DNA of 64,000 bases from positions 454,224 through 518,223 of the forward strand of contig NZ_STFZ01000018.1 of assembly GCF_005222845.1 (NCBI RefSeq). The letters run 5' to 3'. Each line of letters starts with the position of its first letter. The stretch's first letter is position 1. The notes under the pieces are model-generated. The model was given only the letters and a program-made list of their open reading frames with translations. It did not search any database and had not been told where the DNA came from. A program made the translations under genes and the position numbers. Below are positions 44,038-53,964 of this stretch, in pieces. The stretch comes from Rhizobium sp. FY34. GTDB lineage: Bacteria; Pseudomonadota; Alphaproteobacteria; Rhizobiales; Rhizobiaceae.

Positions 44038-44658
44038 ATGAAATCGGCAAACGGACCTCTGCGCGTTGGCATCGGCGGACCGGTCGGCTCCGGCAAGACG
44101 GCATTGACGGAAAAGCTCTGCAAGGCCATGCGCGACCAGTATTCGGTCGCCGTCGTCACCAATGATATTTACACGAAGGAAGATGCCGAGGCGCTGGTGC
44201 GGATGCAGGCCCTGTCCTCCGAGCGCATTGTCGGCGTGGAAACCGGCGGCTGCCCGCACACGGCCATTCGCGAGGATGCGACGATCAACCTGCAGGCGAT
44301 TGCCGGCTTGAACGAGCGTTTCCCGGATCTCGACCTGATCTTCATCGAATCGGGTGGCGATAATCTGGCTGCAACCTTCTCGCCGGATCTTGCCGATATC
44401 ACCATCTATGTGATCTCCACCTGCCAGGGCGAGGAAATTCCCCGCAAGGGCGGGCCGGGCATTACCCGCTCGGATATGCTGGTTATCAACAAGAAGGATC
44501 TGGCGCCTTATGTCGGTGCCGATCTCGACGTGATGAACCGCGATGCCACCCGCATGCGCGCCGGCAATCCCTTTGTCTTTACCGATATGAAGCGCGGCGA
44601 GGGGATTGATCACATCGTGCGCTTCCTGGAAGTGCATGGCGGATTGCAGCATGCCTGA
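44038..44658 (+). CDS. ureG: Urease accessory GTPase UreG
   Basis: A 206-residue GTPase. The P-loop is GGPVGSGKT with K20, the Ni-binding motif is [11 protein letters not shown] (C72, H74), and [20 protein letters not shown] and [15 protein letters not shown] follow. It powers nickel delivery to apo-urease. It overlaps the following MBL-fold gene by 8 bases. Confidence 0.97.
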   Translation: MKSANGPLRVGIGGPVGSGKTALTEKLCKAMRDQYSVAVVTNDIYTKEDAEALVRMQALSSERIVGVETGGCPHTAIREDATINLQAIAGLNERFPDLDLIFIESGGDNLAATFSPDLADITIYVISTCQGEEIPRKGGPGITRSDMLVINKKDLAPYVGADLDVMNRDATRMRAGNPFVFTDMKRGEGIDHIVRFLEVHGGLQHA

Positions 44659-45469
44659 CGGGCGGCGGTTCGGTTCCTACGATGCGACGGTGCTCATCGA
44701 CGGCGTGTACAAGGCGCCCATCGAGCACCTGACCCATATGAGCAGCGATGCGGTGCGCGATGCGGCGGTTGCCGCCTGGGGCGCGTCGACCGTGGATATG
44801 GATGTCAACCTGTTCCTGCTCAGGGGGCCGGACGGCGTCACGCTGGTGGATGCCGGCACTGGACCGTTCTGGGGCCCGCAGCTCGGCCTTGGCCGGGCGG
44901 CGCTGGCTGCGGCGGGAGTTGCACCGGAGGATGTGGTGCGTGTGCTTGTCACGCATCTGCACGGCGACCATGCTCTCGGACTGTTTGCCGATGACGGCCC
45001 CTATTTCCCAAAGGCGGAAATCTTTGCGCCACAACCCGATCTGGAATTCTTCGGCAATGCCGCTCTGAAGGAGACGGTTCCCACCTACCGAAGGGGTGGT
45101 TTCGACATTTGCGCACGCCTGCTGGCAAGTTATGGTGAGCGGGTGAGGCCGGTGGATGAGGGCTCCGTGCTGCCAGAGATCGAGGCCATAGCCATGCCGG
45201 GCCATACGCCCGGCCATTTCGGCTATCTCATCGGAACGGGCGCAGAAAAGCTATTGCTCTGGGGCGATCTGGTTCACGCGCCTACACTTCAGTTTGACGA
45301 CCCGGATTTCTGCTTCATCTACGATGTGGATGGCGCGCAAGGGGCCCAGAGCCGTCGCACGATCTTCAAGAGCGCCAGCCGCAACGGCTGGATTGTCTCC
45401 GGTGGCCATGTCTCCGGTTTCGCACGGGTCGAGGAAGCCGGTGACGTCTGGAGATTGGTCGCCGCCTGA
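44651..45469 (+). CDS. Metallo-beta-lactamase-fold hydrolase
   Basis: A 272-residue MBL-fold protein. The metal motif [15 protein letters not shown] is near residues 101-115, with later ligands in [13 protein letters not shown] and [10 protein letters not shown]. Translation from the ATG at 44651 overlaps ureG by 8 bases and suggests coupling. The substrate is unknown; lactonases and glyoxalase II relatives share this fold. It is followed by a hairpin at 45477-45502. Confidence 0.85.
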   Translation: MPDGRRFGSYDATVLIDGVYKAPIEHLTHMSSDAVRDAAVAAWGASTVDMDVNLFLLRGPDGVTLVDAGTGPFWGPQLGLGRAALAAAGVAPEDVVRVLVTHLHGDHALGLFADDGPYFPKAEIFAPQPDLEFFGNAALKETVPTYRRGGFDICARLLASYGERVRPVDEGSVLPEIEAIAMPGHTPGHFGYLIGTGAEKLLLWGDLVHAPTLQFDDPDFCFIYDVDGAQGAQSRRTIFKSASRNGWIVSGGHVSGFARVEEAGDVWRLVAA

Positions 45470-45476
45470 CCGCCGC

Positions 45477-45502
45477 TATACTGTTTGTGCAAAAGCAGTA
45501 TA
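45477..45502. terminator. Hairpin between the MBL and CRP/FNR genes
   Basis: TATACTG/CAGTATA arms with a 12-base loop, between two convergent genes. There is no T-run. It is a possible weak bidirectional terminator or protein site. Confidence 0.4.
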
Positions 45503-45509
45503 ACCGTCC

Positions 45510-46196
45510 TCACACATCCTTCAGCGCCGAGACATCGCCGATCTGGATCACCCGGCCACGCACGGTAACGCCGGTGCGGCGCAGGCTGGAAAAGGCGCGC
45601 GACAGAGCTTCCGGCGCAAGTCCCAGCATGCCGGCCAAAAGGTTTTTCTGGTAGGGCAGGCGGATGGAGGCCGAGCCGCTTTCCATCGGGCAGCGCGTCA
45701 GAAGATAGTCTGCCACGCGCTGCGGCGCGGTATGCAGGCGGTCGTTCACCACGCAATCCATGGTCGATAGAAGATGGTCCGACAGTACCGTCATGATCGA
45801 TTTTGCCACCGTCGGGTCCTGTTCGGCAAGCTCGCGCACTTCCTGCATGTCGAAGCGGGCGAGATTGGCGTTTTCTGCCGCCTGCGCCGAGAACCGATAT
45901 TTTTCGCCGCCATAGATCAGGCATTCGGCAAACATGTCGCCGGGGCTGCAGACGCGGATATCGGCCTGTCTTCCATCACGGCTAACGCGGTAGAGACGCA
46001 CATAGCCGGTCAGCACGCAGTAGAAGGCGGATGCCGGATCGCCTTCGCGAATAATGGTCGCCCGGCTTGGGACCATCGAGATATGGGCAATATCGAGAAG
46101 GCGCGACAAAGCTGTCGGGGACAGAGCCTTGAGAAAGGCGGTCTTTGCCAGAAGCCCGCGTTCGCGGATATTGGCTTTGTGATTCTTGTCCAGCAT
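45510..46196 (-). CDS. CRP/FNR-family transcription regulator
   Basis: A 228-residue regulator. The cyclic-nucleotide-type beta-roll includes ATIIREGDPASAFYCVLTGY and VCSPGDMFAECLIYGGEKYR. The HTH LLAGMLGLAPEALSRAFSSL has the E..SR recognition pattern of FNR-type proteins that bind TTGA half-sites. There is no N-terminal Cys cluster, so it is not an iron-sulphur FNR; it could sense NO or another signal (NnrR/Dnr-like). The start at 46196 was chosen because GGGGAG is 7 bases upstream. An FNR-like dyad sits 71 bases upstream. Confidence 0.88.
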   Translation of the reverse strand: MLDKNHKANIRERGLLAKTAFLKALSPTALSRLLDIAHISMVPSRATIIREGDPASAFYCVLTGYVRLYRVSRDGRQADIRVCSPGDMFAECLIYGGEKYRFSAQAAENANLARFDMQEVRELAEQDPTVAKSIMTVLSDHLLSTMDCVVNDRLHTAPQRVADYLLTRCPMESGSASIRLPYQKNLLAGMLGLAPEALSRAFSSLRRTGVTVRGRVIQIGDVSALKDV

Positions 46197-46266
46197 GCGC
46201 ATTCTCCCCTGACAATCCGTAGCGTCTCCGGATGATTGTTGGAGAGAGATTAGCACCGCCGGCTTT

Positions 46267-46296
46267 GGTCCGATTTGACACCGATCAAATCGGACC
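46267..46296. promoter_or_regulatory. FNR-type box in a 12-base perfect dyad
   Basis: GGTCCGATTTGA and TCAAATCGGACC form a perfect inverted repeat with a 6-base centre. The core TTGAC-N4-ATCAA (46275-46288) matches the FNR consensus TTGAT-N4-ATCAA at 9 of 10 bases. It is 71 bases upstream of the CRP/FNR gene start, suggesting autoregulation. Confidence 0.6.
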
Positions 46297-46334
46297 GTCG
46301 CGCAGGTTGTATGCGCAAGCCTGCGTGTGGACGA

Positions 46335-49300
46335 TCATTCCGCCGCAAGCGGCGGCAAGCGCAGAACATTGCTGCCGACACTTTTGTCCGGGCGTTCCCC
46401 TGCATCACCTGATGCCTTGTGCTCCATGGCTGTCAGGCGTTGCTGCAACTCGGCAATCTTTCCTTCGCTGGCACGGTGCGCATGGCTCAGTTCCTCATCG
46501 GAAAGCACGGGTTCCTCATGCTCCTTCTTGCCGACAAAGCGGCTGAAGATGTGCCCCAGAAGGTTGGAAATGTCGTCCATGATCAGGAAGAAGGCCGGCA
46601 CGACCAGGAGGCTGAGTACCGTCGAGACGATGATGCCGCCGATCACCGCAATCGCCATGGGAGAGCGGAAGGAGCCGCCTTCACCGACGCCGAGCGCCGA
46701 GGGCAACATGCCGGCCGACATGGCGATCGAGGTCATGATGATCGGTCGGGCGCGCTTGCGGCCCGCTTCCACCATGGCATGGATGCGCTCCATTCCGTGG
46801 CGCCGCATTTCGATAGCGAAATCAACCAGCAGGATGGCGTTTTTGGTGACGATACCCATCAGCATCAGAATGCCGATCAGAACCGGCATCGACAGCGAAT
46901 TATTGGTGACGATGAGGCCGACGGCCACGCCACCGATGGCAAGCGGCAGCGAGAAGAGGATGGTGAAGGGCTGAATGACATCCTTGAACAGCAGGATGAG
47001 CACCACAAGCACCAGAAGCAGGCCCAGCAACATGGCATTGGCAAAGCCTTGAACCATTTCTGCCTGAACCTTTGCGTCACCGCTTTCGGCCAGACGGACG
47101 GCGGCTGGCAGCTGGGTCTGGCTAACGATGGTACGGAACTCCGCCTTGGCCGTATCGAGCGCCGTGCCCTGCGGGACGTCAGAGCCGATGGAAACGACGC
47201 GGCTGCGATCGTGCCGCTTGATCGAACTTGGACCTTCTGAATAGTCCACATCTGCAACGCTGGACAGAGGAACGGTAGATCCATTCGCTGTCTTGACCTT
47301 GAGGTTGCGAATTGCCTGCAGGTCGCGGCGGACATCGAGCGATGCCTGCACCCGGATGGGAATCAGGCGGCTATCGAGAGAGATCTTTGCCAGTGCTGCA
47401 TCCACATCGCCGATGGTGGCAACGCGGACGGTTTCCGAAATCTGCTGCGGTGTCACGCCAAGCCGAGCAGCCTCATCCTTGCGCGGACGAATCTGCAGTT
47501 CGGGGCGAGGCAGGGCGCCTTCGGAAGAGACATTTTCAAGCACTCGCGACGCACGCAGCTTGCCTTCGAGCTTCGCAACCGCGTCGTCCAGCTCTTCTCC
47601 GTTGCTAGCCATGAAGTTGAAGGAAAGCTCACGCTCGCCACGATCGTTCAGCTTGGTGATCCGCACATCCGGGATGGAGCGGACCTTTTGGAAAAGCTCT
47701 TTCTCGATTTCCCACTGCGGCTTTGTGCGGCCCTTGTCTTCCATCCGCGGAATGTAGGTGCCAATCAGTGGCAGATTGCCCAGCCCCTTGTTCACCAAGG
47801 TCTTCAGCAGCGAATGGTCGATCTTGCCGAGAATGACGTTTACGGTTGCACGGCGCAGTTCCAGATCGCCCTTTGGCGAGGCGCCACCGAGCACGAATAC
47901 GCTCTCCACGCCTTCGAGAGGCTTGATAGCTTCATAGATCTTGGTTGTGGTTTCCGCAGTCTCGTCCAAAGTCGCGTTCGGCGGCAGTTCCAGGGACAAG
48001 GTGATGCGCGAGCGATCTTCTGGCGGCAGGAAGCTGCCGGGTACCTGCATCAGCAGCATTATGGAGCCGATGAGGAATATGATGGCACCCAGAAGCGTGG
48101 CATAGCGCATGTACCAGCGCTGCGTCGTACCCGTGACCAGACTTGTATAGGCCTTCATGAGAGGACCGTCATTGTCGTGGTGGTCGTCCATCGCGTCTTC
48201 GGCGCGCATCAGATAAGCCGCCATCAGCGGCGTTATCAGACGCGCCACAAGCAGCGAGAAGAAGACGGAGACGGCGACGGTCAGTCCGAACTGGATGAAG
48301 TACTGGCCCGGAACGCCCGGCATGAACGATACCGGTACGAAGACGGCAATGATCGTGAAACTCGTCGCGATGACCGCAAGGCCAATTTCATCGGCTGCTT
48401 CCAGCGCTGCCCGATAGGGCGTCTTGCCCATTTTTATGTGACGGGCAATGTTTTCCACCTCGACGATTGCGTCATCGACAAGAATACCTGTTGCCAGCGT
48501 CAGTGCGAGGAAGCTGACAAGGTTCAGCGAGAAGCCCATCAGGTCCATGACCCAGAAGGTGGGAATGGCCGAGAGCGGCAGGGCGACGGCAGAAATCAGC
48601 GTGGCGCGCCAATTGCGCAGGAAGAGCATGACCACGATGACCGCGAGAATGGCACCCTCGATCAGGGTATGGATCGCGGATTCGTAGTTTCCGTAGGTGA
48701 AATAGACGCTGTCATCCACCAGCTTGATGGAAACGTCCGGGTGTGCGTTGCGGATCGTCTCAAGTTGCTCCCCGACGGTCCGGGAAACGGTGACTTCACT
48801 TGATCCCTTCGACCGGAAAACAGCGAAGGTTACGCTGGGCTCGCCGTTGAAGCGCGCGAAGGACTTCGGTTCCTCATAGGTATCGGTAACCGTCGCGAGG
48901 TCGGAAAGCTTGACGAAGCGGCCGTTGGAAAGGGCGATCGTCGTATTGGAGAGGTCTGATACCTTGCGGGCATCGCCAAGGGTTCGGATGGCTTGTTCAC
49001 TGCCGCCAACTTGCCCGCGGCCGGAGCCAAGATCCACGTTGACGTTGCGAAGCTGGCTGTTCACTTCCGATGCGGTGATGCCGTAGGAATTCAGCTTGTC
49101 CGGTTCGAGGGCAATGCGCACTTCACGATCGGCTCCGCCGTAGCGGTCGATCCGTCCGATTCCGGGCTGTCCCTGAAGTGCGCGCTTCACGGTGTCGTCC
49201 ACGAACCAGGACAGTTCTTCCAGCGTCATGTTGGGGGAGGTGACGGAGAAGGTCTGGATAGCCTGACCTTCAACCTCGACCTTGGAAACGATCGGTTCCT

Positions 49301-49670
49301 CGACGGAAGCGGGCAGGTTGGACCGGATGCGGTCGATTGCATCCTTGGTATCCTGAACGGCTTCCTGCGTCGATTTCTCGATGCGGAAGAGAACCGCGGT
49401 CGTGGAAAGACCATCGGTCACCGTGGATGTGATTTCATCAACGCCGCTGATGGATGCAACGGCGTCCTCGATCTCCTTCGTCACCTGCATTTCCAGTTCG
49501 CTCGGCGAAGCACCGCTCTGCGTGACGGAAATGGAGACAACGGGCACGTCGATATTGGGGAAACGCGTGATCGGCAGCTTGTTGAAGGACTGAATGCCCA
49601 TGAAAAGCAGCAGCGCGAAAGCAAGGAGCGGGGCAATGGGGTTGCGGATTGACCAGGCGGAAAAGTTCAT
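46335..49670 (-). CDS. RND efflux permease (HAE1/AcrB-like)
   Basis: An 1111-residue RND pump. There are 12 predicted membrane segments and two large periplasmic loops. The TM4 motif GILVDDAIVEVENIARH carries the paired Asp of proton relay, and TM10 contains GIVTKNAILLVDFAIEMRRH. The start is MNFSAWSIRNPIAPLLAFAL. The C-terminal tail (~60 residues) has a coiled coil, KIAELQQRLTAMEHKAS, that is unusual in length. It exports drugs or other hydrophobic compounds with the adaptor encoded 13 bases upstream. No outer-membrane channel gene is here. Confidence 0.95.
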   Translation of the reverse strand: MNFSAWSIRNPIAPLLAFALLLFMGIQSFNKLPITRFPNIDVPVVSISVTQSGASPSELEMQVTKEIEDAVASISGVDEITSTVTDGLSTTAVLFRIEKSTQEAVQDTKDAIDRIRSNLPASVEEPIVSKVEVEGQAIQTFSVTSPNMTLEELSWFVDDTVKRALQGQPGIGRIDRYGGADREVRIALEPDKLNSYGITASEVNSQLRNVNVDLGSGRGQVGGSEQAIRTLGDARKVSDLSNTTIALSNGRFVKLSDLATVTDTYEEPKSFARFNGEPSVTFAVFRSKGSSEVTVSRTVGEQLETIRNAHPDVSIKLVDDSVYFTYGNYESAIHTLIEGAILAVIVVMLFLRNWRATLISAVALPLSAIPTFWVMDLMGFSLNLVSFLALTLATGILVDDAIVEVENIARHIKMGKTPYRAALEAADEIGLAVIATSFTIIAVFVPVSFMPGVPGQYFIQFGLTVAVSVFFSLLVARLITPLMAAYLMRAEDAMDDHHDNDGPLMKAYTSLVTGTTQRWYMRYATLLGAIIFLIGSIMLLMQVPGSFLPPEDRSRITLSLELPPNATLDETAETTTKIYEAIKPLEGVESVFVLGGASPKGDLELRRATVNVILGKIDHSLLKTLVNKGLGNLPLIGTYIPRMEDKGRTKPQWEIEKELFQKVRSIPDVRITKLNDRGERELSFNFMASNGEELDDAVAKLEGKLRASRVLENVSSEGALPRPELQIRPRKDEAARLGVTPQQISETVRVATIGDVDAALAKISLDSRLIPIRVQASLDVRRDLQAIRNLKVKTANGSTVPLSSVADVDYSEGPSSIKRHDRSRVVSIGSDVPQGTALDTAKAEFRTIVSQTQLPAAVRLAESGDAKVQAEMVQGFANAMLLGLLLVLVVLILLFKDVIQPFTILFSLPLAIGGVAVGLIVTNNSLSMPVLIGILMLMGIVTKNAILLVDFAIEMRRHGMERIHAMVEAGRKRARPIIMTSIAMSAGMLPSALGVGEGGSFRSPMAIAVIGGIIVSTVLSLLVVPAFFLIMDDISNLLGHIFSRFVGKKEHEEPVLSDEELSHAHRASEGKIAELQQRLTAMEHKASGDAGERPDKSVGSNVLRLPPLAAE

Positions 49671-49683
49671 TCCAAAGTTCCTG

Positions 49684-50889
49684 TCAGTTTGAAGCGGTGT
49701 TTGCGGATTGAACCGGCTTTATCTGATCGCCATCGCGGACGAAGGCACCAGCCTTGGCAACCACCTGGTCGCCAGCCTTCAGACCATTCAGAATCTGGAC
49801 GAAACCCGCATCCTGGATGCCGATTTCAAGTTTGACCTGTTTCACCACATTACCCTCGACGAGACGGGCAAAGGAGCCTCTGCGATCCGTCGCGACGGCG
49901 GATTGAGGAAGCGCGAGACCACGCGTCTCGTTGATGACGATTTCGGCATTGGCATACATGCCTGCCTTTGCGACATGCTCGTCATCCACGATAATGTGGA
50001 CGGCCCCGAGGCGGCTTGTCTGGTCGACCACGGGGGAAATCAGACGTATTTTTCCATCGAGTGCTTTGCTTGTGCCGGCCACCGTAATCTTGGCCTTCAT
50101 CCCCGCCTTGAGCCGGCCGATCTCGCTCTCGGGCACATCCGCCACAAGTTCGATATCGCCGTCGCGGATCATGGTGAAGAGCGGCGTTCCGCTTCCTGCG
50201 GCAATCGCACCGACCTTGGCATCCTTCTTGGAGATGACACCGGCGACGGGCGCCTTCACATCCGTACGTTCAAGCTTGAGATCTATGTCATCGATCTGCG
50301 CCTGAACGACCTTGATGTCGGCTTCACCCACACTCACGGCCTGTTTGGCAGCATTCAGCCGGGCAAGGGCCGCAGCCGCGGAAGCAGCTGTCTGTTCCAC
50401 CTGTGCGGTCGAGGCTGTTCCGTTGCGGCTCAGGTTTTGTGTCCGGTCGCGCTGGCGCACGGTATCATCGGCATTTGCCTGGGCTTCGATCACCTGCGCC
50501 TGATACTGAGCCAGCCCGGCCTCAGCCTTTGCCTTGCTCGCCAGTTGCTGGCTCTTCTGCAGCAGCAGGGAATCGCTGTTCAGATCTGCCACCACCTGTC
50601 CTGCCGAAACCTTGTCACCTACATCGACCTTCAGCGACTTGATCGACAATCCATCGACCAGAGGCTGGACAAACACTTCCTCGACTGGCCGAATGGTGCC
50701 GCTGGCAACCACACTATCCTTGAGGTTTCTCTCCGTGACATTGGTGACGACGATGGCAGGCAGGTTGGCTTGGCCACCGTCCGCTGTCTGAGCAGGTTTC
50801 TGTTCTTGCGCGACACCCGGCGAAACAAGCGCGGTCGATGCCAAAGCAGCCAAAAACAGTGCACCCGATAGTTTGCGTGAGATTATCAT
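49684..50889 (-). CDS. RND periplasmic adaptor (HlyD/MFP family)
   Basis: A 401-residue membrane-fusion protein. A signal peptide (KLSGALFLAALASTALVSPG) precedes the lipoyl-like halves (VDGLSIKSLKVDVGDKVSAG; RTDVKAPVAGVISKKDAKVG) around a coiled-coil hairpin (~110-190). It links the RND pump to an outer-membrane channel. It is first in the two-gene operon. Confidence 0.93.
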   Translation of the reverse strand: MIISRKLSGALFLAALASTALVSPGVAQEQKPAQTADGGQANLPAIVVTNVTERNLKDSVVASGTIRPVEEVFVQPLVDGLSIKSLKVDVGDKVSAGQVVADLNSDSLLLQKSQQLASKAKAEAGLAQYQAQVIEAQANADDTVRQRDRTQNLSRNGTASTAQVEQTAASAAAALARLNAAKQAVSVGEADIKVVQAQIDDIDLKLERTDVKAPVAGVISKKDAKVGAIAAGSGTPLFTMIRDGDIELVADVPESEIGRLKAGMKAKITVAGTSKALDGKIRLISPVVDQTSRLGAVHIIVDDEHVAKAGMYANAEIVINETRGLALPQSAVATDRRGSFARLVEGNVVKQVKLEIGIQDAGFVQILNGLKAGDQVVAKAGAFVRDGDQIKPVQSANTASN

Positions 50890-51141
50890 CCCATCCGACC
50901 CATTCTAAGAGAAGCTATATTCAATTTGATAAGGTCGGCCGCATCGCTGCAAAGCCCATTTGCCCACGCCGCACCCCACAATGCAGCATCCGCTATCCCC
51001 TACCGCTACTTGTCCCAAGTGGTTACGCAGAGAAAGCCGCGCAAGGTCACTCAAAAACAAACCATAAATGAATTTATCTGTTGCAGCGTGCTGGATCAAT
51101 CAGCTGTTGTTAATGGAACTGTTCCGGAAAATTGATGAAAG
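50890..51141. other. Promoter region of the RND operon
   Basis: About 250 bases without a supportable gene. It includes a perfect dyad ATAAAT-GA-ATTTAT at 51064-51077 and an AT-rich stretch, a possible operator for an efflux regulator. No TetR gene is adjacent. The downstream part belongs to the terminator of the next operon. Confidence 0.4.
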
Positions 51142-51171
51142 AAAAGGCGCGCGGTGTGTTTGCCGCGCGCC
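51142..51171 (-). terminator. Terminator of the NMT1-type ABC operon
   Basis: A GGCGCGCGG/CCGCGCGCC perfect 9-base stem with an 8-base loop; on the minus strand it is followed by TTTTCTTT. It lies 22 bases beyond the stop of the binding-protein gene. Confidence 0.9.
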
Positions 51172-51192
51172 TGAAGGTTTTTCAATGCTTGT

Positions 51193-52185
51193 TTATTTCA
51201 GAGCCGCATTGGTGATGTCCATCGTATAGGCGCCTGTCGGGGCCTTGGAGATGACCGGATCGGAGCCACCGCCGAGCAGGGTCTTTACCGTGCGGTCGTA
51301 ATCGGCCTTGTCCAGTGCACCGTTCGAACCGGCGGTCAGCTTGGCCACTTCGCCCATCATGCGCTTCTGGTGCTTTTCGGTCTGGGCGCCGGAGGCGTCG
51401 TTGTCGAGCACGATGCCGGCAGCTTCATCCGGGTTCTTCTCGGCATATTTCCAGCCCTTCATCGAGGCGCGGACGAACTTGACCATCTTTTCCTTGAAGG
51501 CCGGGTCCTTCAACTTGTCTTCCAGCACATAGAGCCCGTCTTCGAGCGTCGCCACGCCTTCCTTTTCATACTGGAAGGTCACCAGCTGTTCCGGCTTGAT
51601 GCCGGCATCGATGACCTGCCAATATTCGTTATAGGTCATGGTGGAGATGCAGGCGGCCTGCTTCTGCAACAGCGGATCGACGTTGAAGCCCTGCTTCAGC
51701 ACCTTGACGCCATCAGCCGAGCCATCCGTCTTGATGCCGAGCGTCGCCATCCAGGACAGGAACGGATATTCATTGCCGAAGAACCAGACGCCGAGTGTCT
51801 TGCCCTTGAAATCGGCCGGCTTGGTGATGCCGGTTTCCTTGAGGCAGGTCAGCATCATGCCCGACGACTTGAAGGGCTGGGCGATGTTGACGAGCGGCAC
51901 ACCCTTTTCGCGGGTCGCCAGTGCCGACGGCATCCAGTCGACAATCACGTCAGCGCCGCCGCCTGCCAGAACCTGCGGCGGGGCAATGTCCGGGCCGCCC
52001 GGCTTGATATCGACGTCGAGACCTTCTTCCTTGTAGAAGCCCTTGTCCTTGGCCACGTAATAGCCGGCAAACTGGGCCTGCGTTACCCATTTCAGCTGCA
52101 GCGTCACCTTGTCGGCAGCGGCGGCCTGCATGGCCGTCAGCGAAACGGCTGCTGCCAGCATCAGGGATGCGAGTTTGATGGTCAT
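51193..52185 (-). CDS. NMT1/ThiY-like ABC substrate-binding protein
   Basis: A 330-residue periplasmic protein with a signal peptide (LASLMLAAAVSLTAMQAAAA) and the NMT1/THI5 signature VTLQLKWVTQAQFAGYYVAK, then DKGFYKEEGLDVDIKPGGPD. Similar proteins bind pyrimidines such as HMP. Context with dihydropyrimidinase and RutR points to a pyrimidine or its breakdown product rather than a thiamine precursor. It is the last gene of the minus-strand transporter operon and has a strong terminator. Confidence 0.88.
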   Translation of the reverse strand: MTIKLASLMLAAAVSLTAMQAAAADKVTLQLKWVTQAQFAGYYVAKDKGFYKEEGLDVDIKPGGPDIAPPQVLAGGGADVIVDWMPSALATREKGVPLVNIAQPFKSSGMMLTCLKETGITKPADFKGKTLGVWFFGNEYPFLSWMATLGIKTDGSADGVKVLKQGFNVDPLLQKQAACISTMTYNEYWQVIDAGIKPEQLVTFQYEKEGVATLEDGLYVLEDKLKDPAFKEKMVKFVRASMKGWKYAEKNPDEAAGIVLDNDASGAQTEKHQKRMMGEVAKLTAGSNGALDKADYDRTVKTLLGGGSDPVISKAPTGAYTMDITNAALK

Positions 52186-52222
52186 GGTTCAGTTCCCTCT
52201 TTTTGTTGTTGAACTCTTGAAG

Positions 52223-53089
52223 TTACGCCCGTCCACCACGGACGGACGGATGCCAGAAGGTGACGGCCCGCTCACTGAGCGCCACCAGTCCGTAGAAGAC
52301 CGAGCCGGCGAGTGCGGCAACCGCAATCTCGGCCCAGACCATGTCGACATTGCTGCGCCCCACTTCCGTGGAGATCCGGAACCCCATGCCGACAATCGGG
52401 GTGCCGAAGAACTCGGCGACGATGGCACCGATCAGCGCCAGCGTCGAATTGATCTTCAGGGCGTTGAAGATGAAGGGCCAGGCGGCGGGCAGGCGCAGTT
52501 TCACCAGCGTCTGCCACCAGGAGGCGGCATAGGTGCGCATCAGGTCGCGCTCCATGTGGCTGGCCGCCGACAATCCCTGCACGGTGTTCACCAGCATGGG
52601 GAAGAAGGTCATGATGACGACGACCGCCACCTTGGAAGGCCAGTCGAAGCCGAACCACATGACCATGATCGGCGCCACGCCGACGACGGGAAGGGCTGCG
52701 ACGAAATTGCCGATTGGCAGCAGGCCCTTTTGCAGGAAGGGCGAGCGGTCGATGAGAATGGCGACGAGAAAGCCCAGCCCACAGCCCGCCACATAGCCGG
52801 TGATCACCGATTTCAGGAATGTCTGCTGGAAATCGGCCCAGAGGATCGGCGTGGAGGAAAGGATGCGGGCCCAGATGGCGGACGGCGCCGGCAGGAGGAT
52901 CGACGGAATGCTGAAGCCGTGCACCATGCATTCCCAGATGACCAGCAGCGTGGCACCGAAGAGCAGCGGCACGGCAATGCCGATCAGCCGTGCCACCCGC
53001 CGATCCTTCGGCTTTTGCTGCACCAGCCATTCATTGAAGGCCCAGGCGAGAAGCCAGAAGACAAGCGCAAAGACCAGATAACCGCTCAT
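52223..53089 (-). CDS. ABC transporter permease (ThiX/SsuC type)
   Basis: A 288-residue permease with six hydrophobic segments (YLVFALVFWLLAWAFNEWLV at the start) and the EAA-type loop EFFGTPIVGMGFRI near residue 222. It overlaps the upstream permease gene by 4 bases. It is the second membrane partner of the pyrimidine-type transporter. Confidence 0.88.
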   Translation of the reverse strand: MSGYLVFALVFWLLAWAFNEWLVQQKPKDRRVARLIGIAVPLLFGATLLVIWECMVHGFSIPSILLPAPSAIWARILSSTPILWADFQQTFLKSVITGYVAGCGLGFLVAILIDRSPFLQKGLLPIGNFVAALPVVGVAPIMVMWFGFDWPSKVAVVVIMTFFPMLVNTVQGLSAASHMERDLMRTYAASWWQTLVKLRLPAAWPFIFNALKINSTLALIGAIVAEFFGTPIVGMGFRISTEVGRSNVDMVWAEIAVAALAGSVFYGLVALSERAVTFWHPSVRGGRA

Positions 53090-53964
53090 GGCTTTACTCC
53101 CATGCGTTTCAGAACCCGGACATGGGCATAGCCGACAATCGAGACGAGCAGGGCGGCAAGCCCGGCGGCCATGAACAGCGCGGCCCAGATCTGGATCGTC
53201 TGGCCGTAATAGGAGCCGGAGAGAAGCCGCGCACCGAGGCCTGCGACGGCGCCCGTCGGCAATTCACCCACAATAGCACCCACCAGCGAAATGGCGATCG
53301 CCACTTTCAGTGAGGTGAAGAGATAGGGCATGGAGGCCGGCCAGCGCAGCTTCCAGAAGGTCTGTGCCCGGCTGGCATTGTAGGTGTGCATCAGGTCGAT
53401 CAGCAGCGTATCGGGGCTGCGCAACCCCTTCACCATGCCGACAACGATGGGAAAGAAGGACAGATAGGTGGAAATCAGCGCTTTCGGCATCAGGCCGGAA
53501 ATGCCGATCGAGTTCAGAACCACGATGATCATCGGCGCAATGGCAAGGATCGGGATGGTCTGGCTGGCAATCACCCAGGGCATCAGCGAGCGGTCCATGG
53601 CGCGGTTGTGCACGATGCCGATGGCAAGCGTAATACCGAGCACGGTTCCCATGCCAAAACCCGCAAGCGTCGCCGAAAGCGTGATCCAGGCATGGTAGAC
53701 GAGGCTGCGCTTGGAGGTGACAGCCTTGTTGATGGTCGTGTCCCAGAGTTCAGCCACGATCTGGTGCGGGGCGGGCAGGATCGGGCGTTCCTGGGCAAAA
53801 GTCCGTTCGATGATCTGCGACAGGCTGATCGTCTCGCCGGCGCGTGCGGCCTGATCGCGCACGAAGGGCGCGTTCAGATAGATGACGAAGACATGCCAGA
53901 TGACGAGAATGGCGGCGATGACGGTCAGAACCGGCAGGATGCGGTCGCGGAAGAGGGAGGTCAT
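53086..53964 (-). CDS. ABC transporter permease (ThiX/SsuC type)
   Basis: A 292-residue permease with six segments. The cytoplasmic EAA region is ASRAQTFWKLRWPASMPYLF, followed by GAIVGELPTGAVAGLGARLL. Its N-terminal periplasmic part is longer than usual (DQAARAGETISLSQIIERTF). It is coupled by 4-base overlaps to the DUF559 gene upstream and to the second permease gene downstream. Confidence 0.88.
   Translation of the reverse strand: MTSLFRDRILPVLTVIAAILVIWHVFVIYLNAPFVRDQAARAGETISLSQIIERTFAQERPILPAPHQIVAELWDTTINKAVTSKRSLVYHAWITLSATLAGFGMGTVLGITLAIGIVHNRAMDRSLMPWVIASQTIPILAIAPMIIVVLNSIGISGLMPKALISTYLSFFPIVVGMVKGLRSPDTLLIDLMHTYNASRAQTFWKLRWPASMPYLFTSLKVAIAISLVGAIVGELPTGAVAGLGARLLSGSYYGQTIQIWAALFMAAGLAALLVSIVGYAHVRVLKRMGVKP

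Noticed and set aside
51064..51077. ATAAAT dyad as a firm TetR operator of the RND pump
   Set aside because: It is short and AT-rich, and no regulator gene is adjacent; kept only as a note in the intergenic entry.
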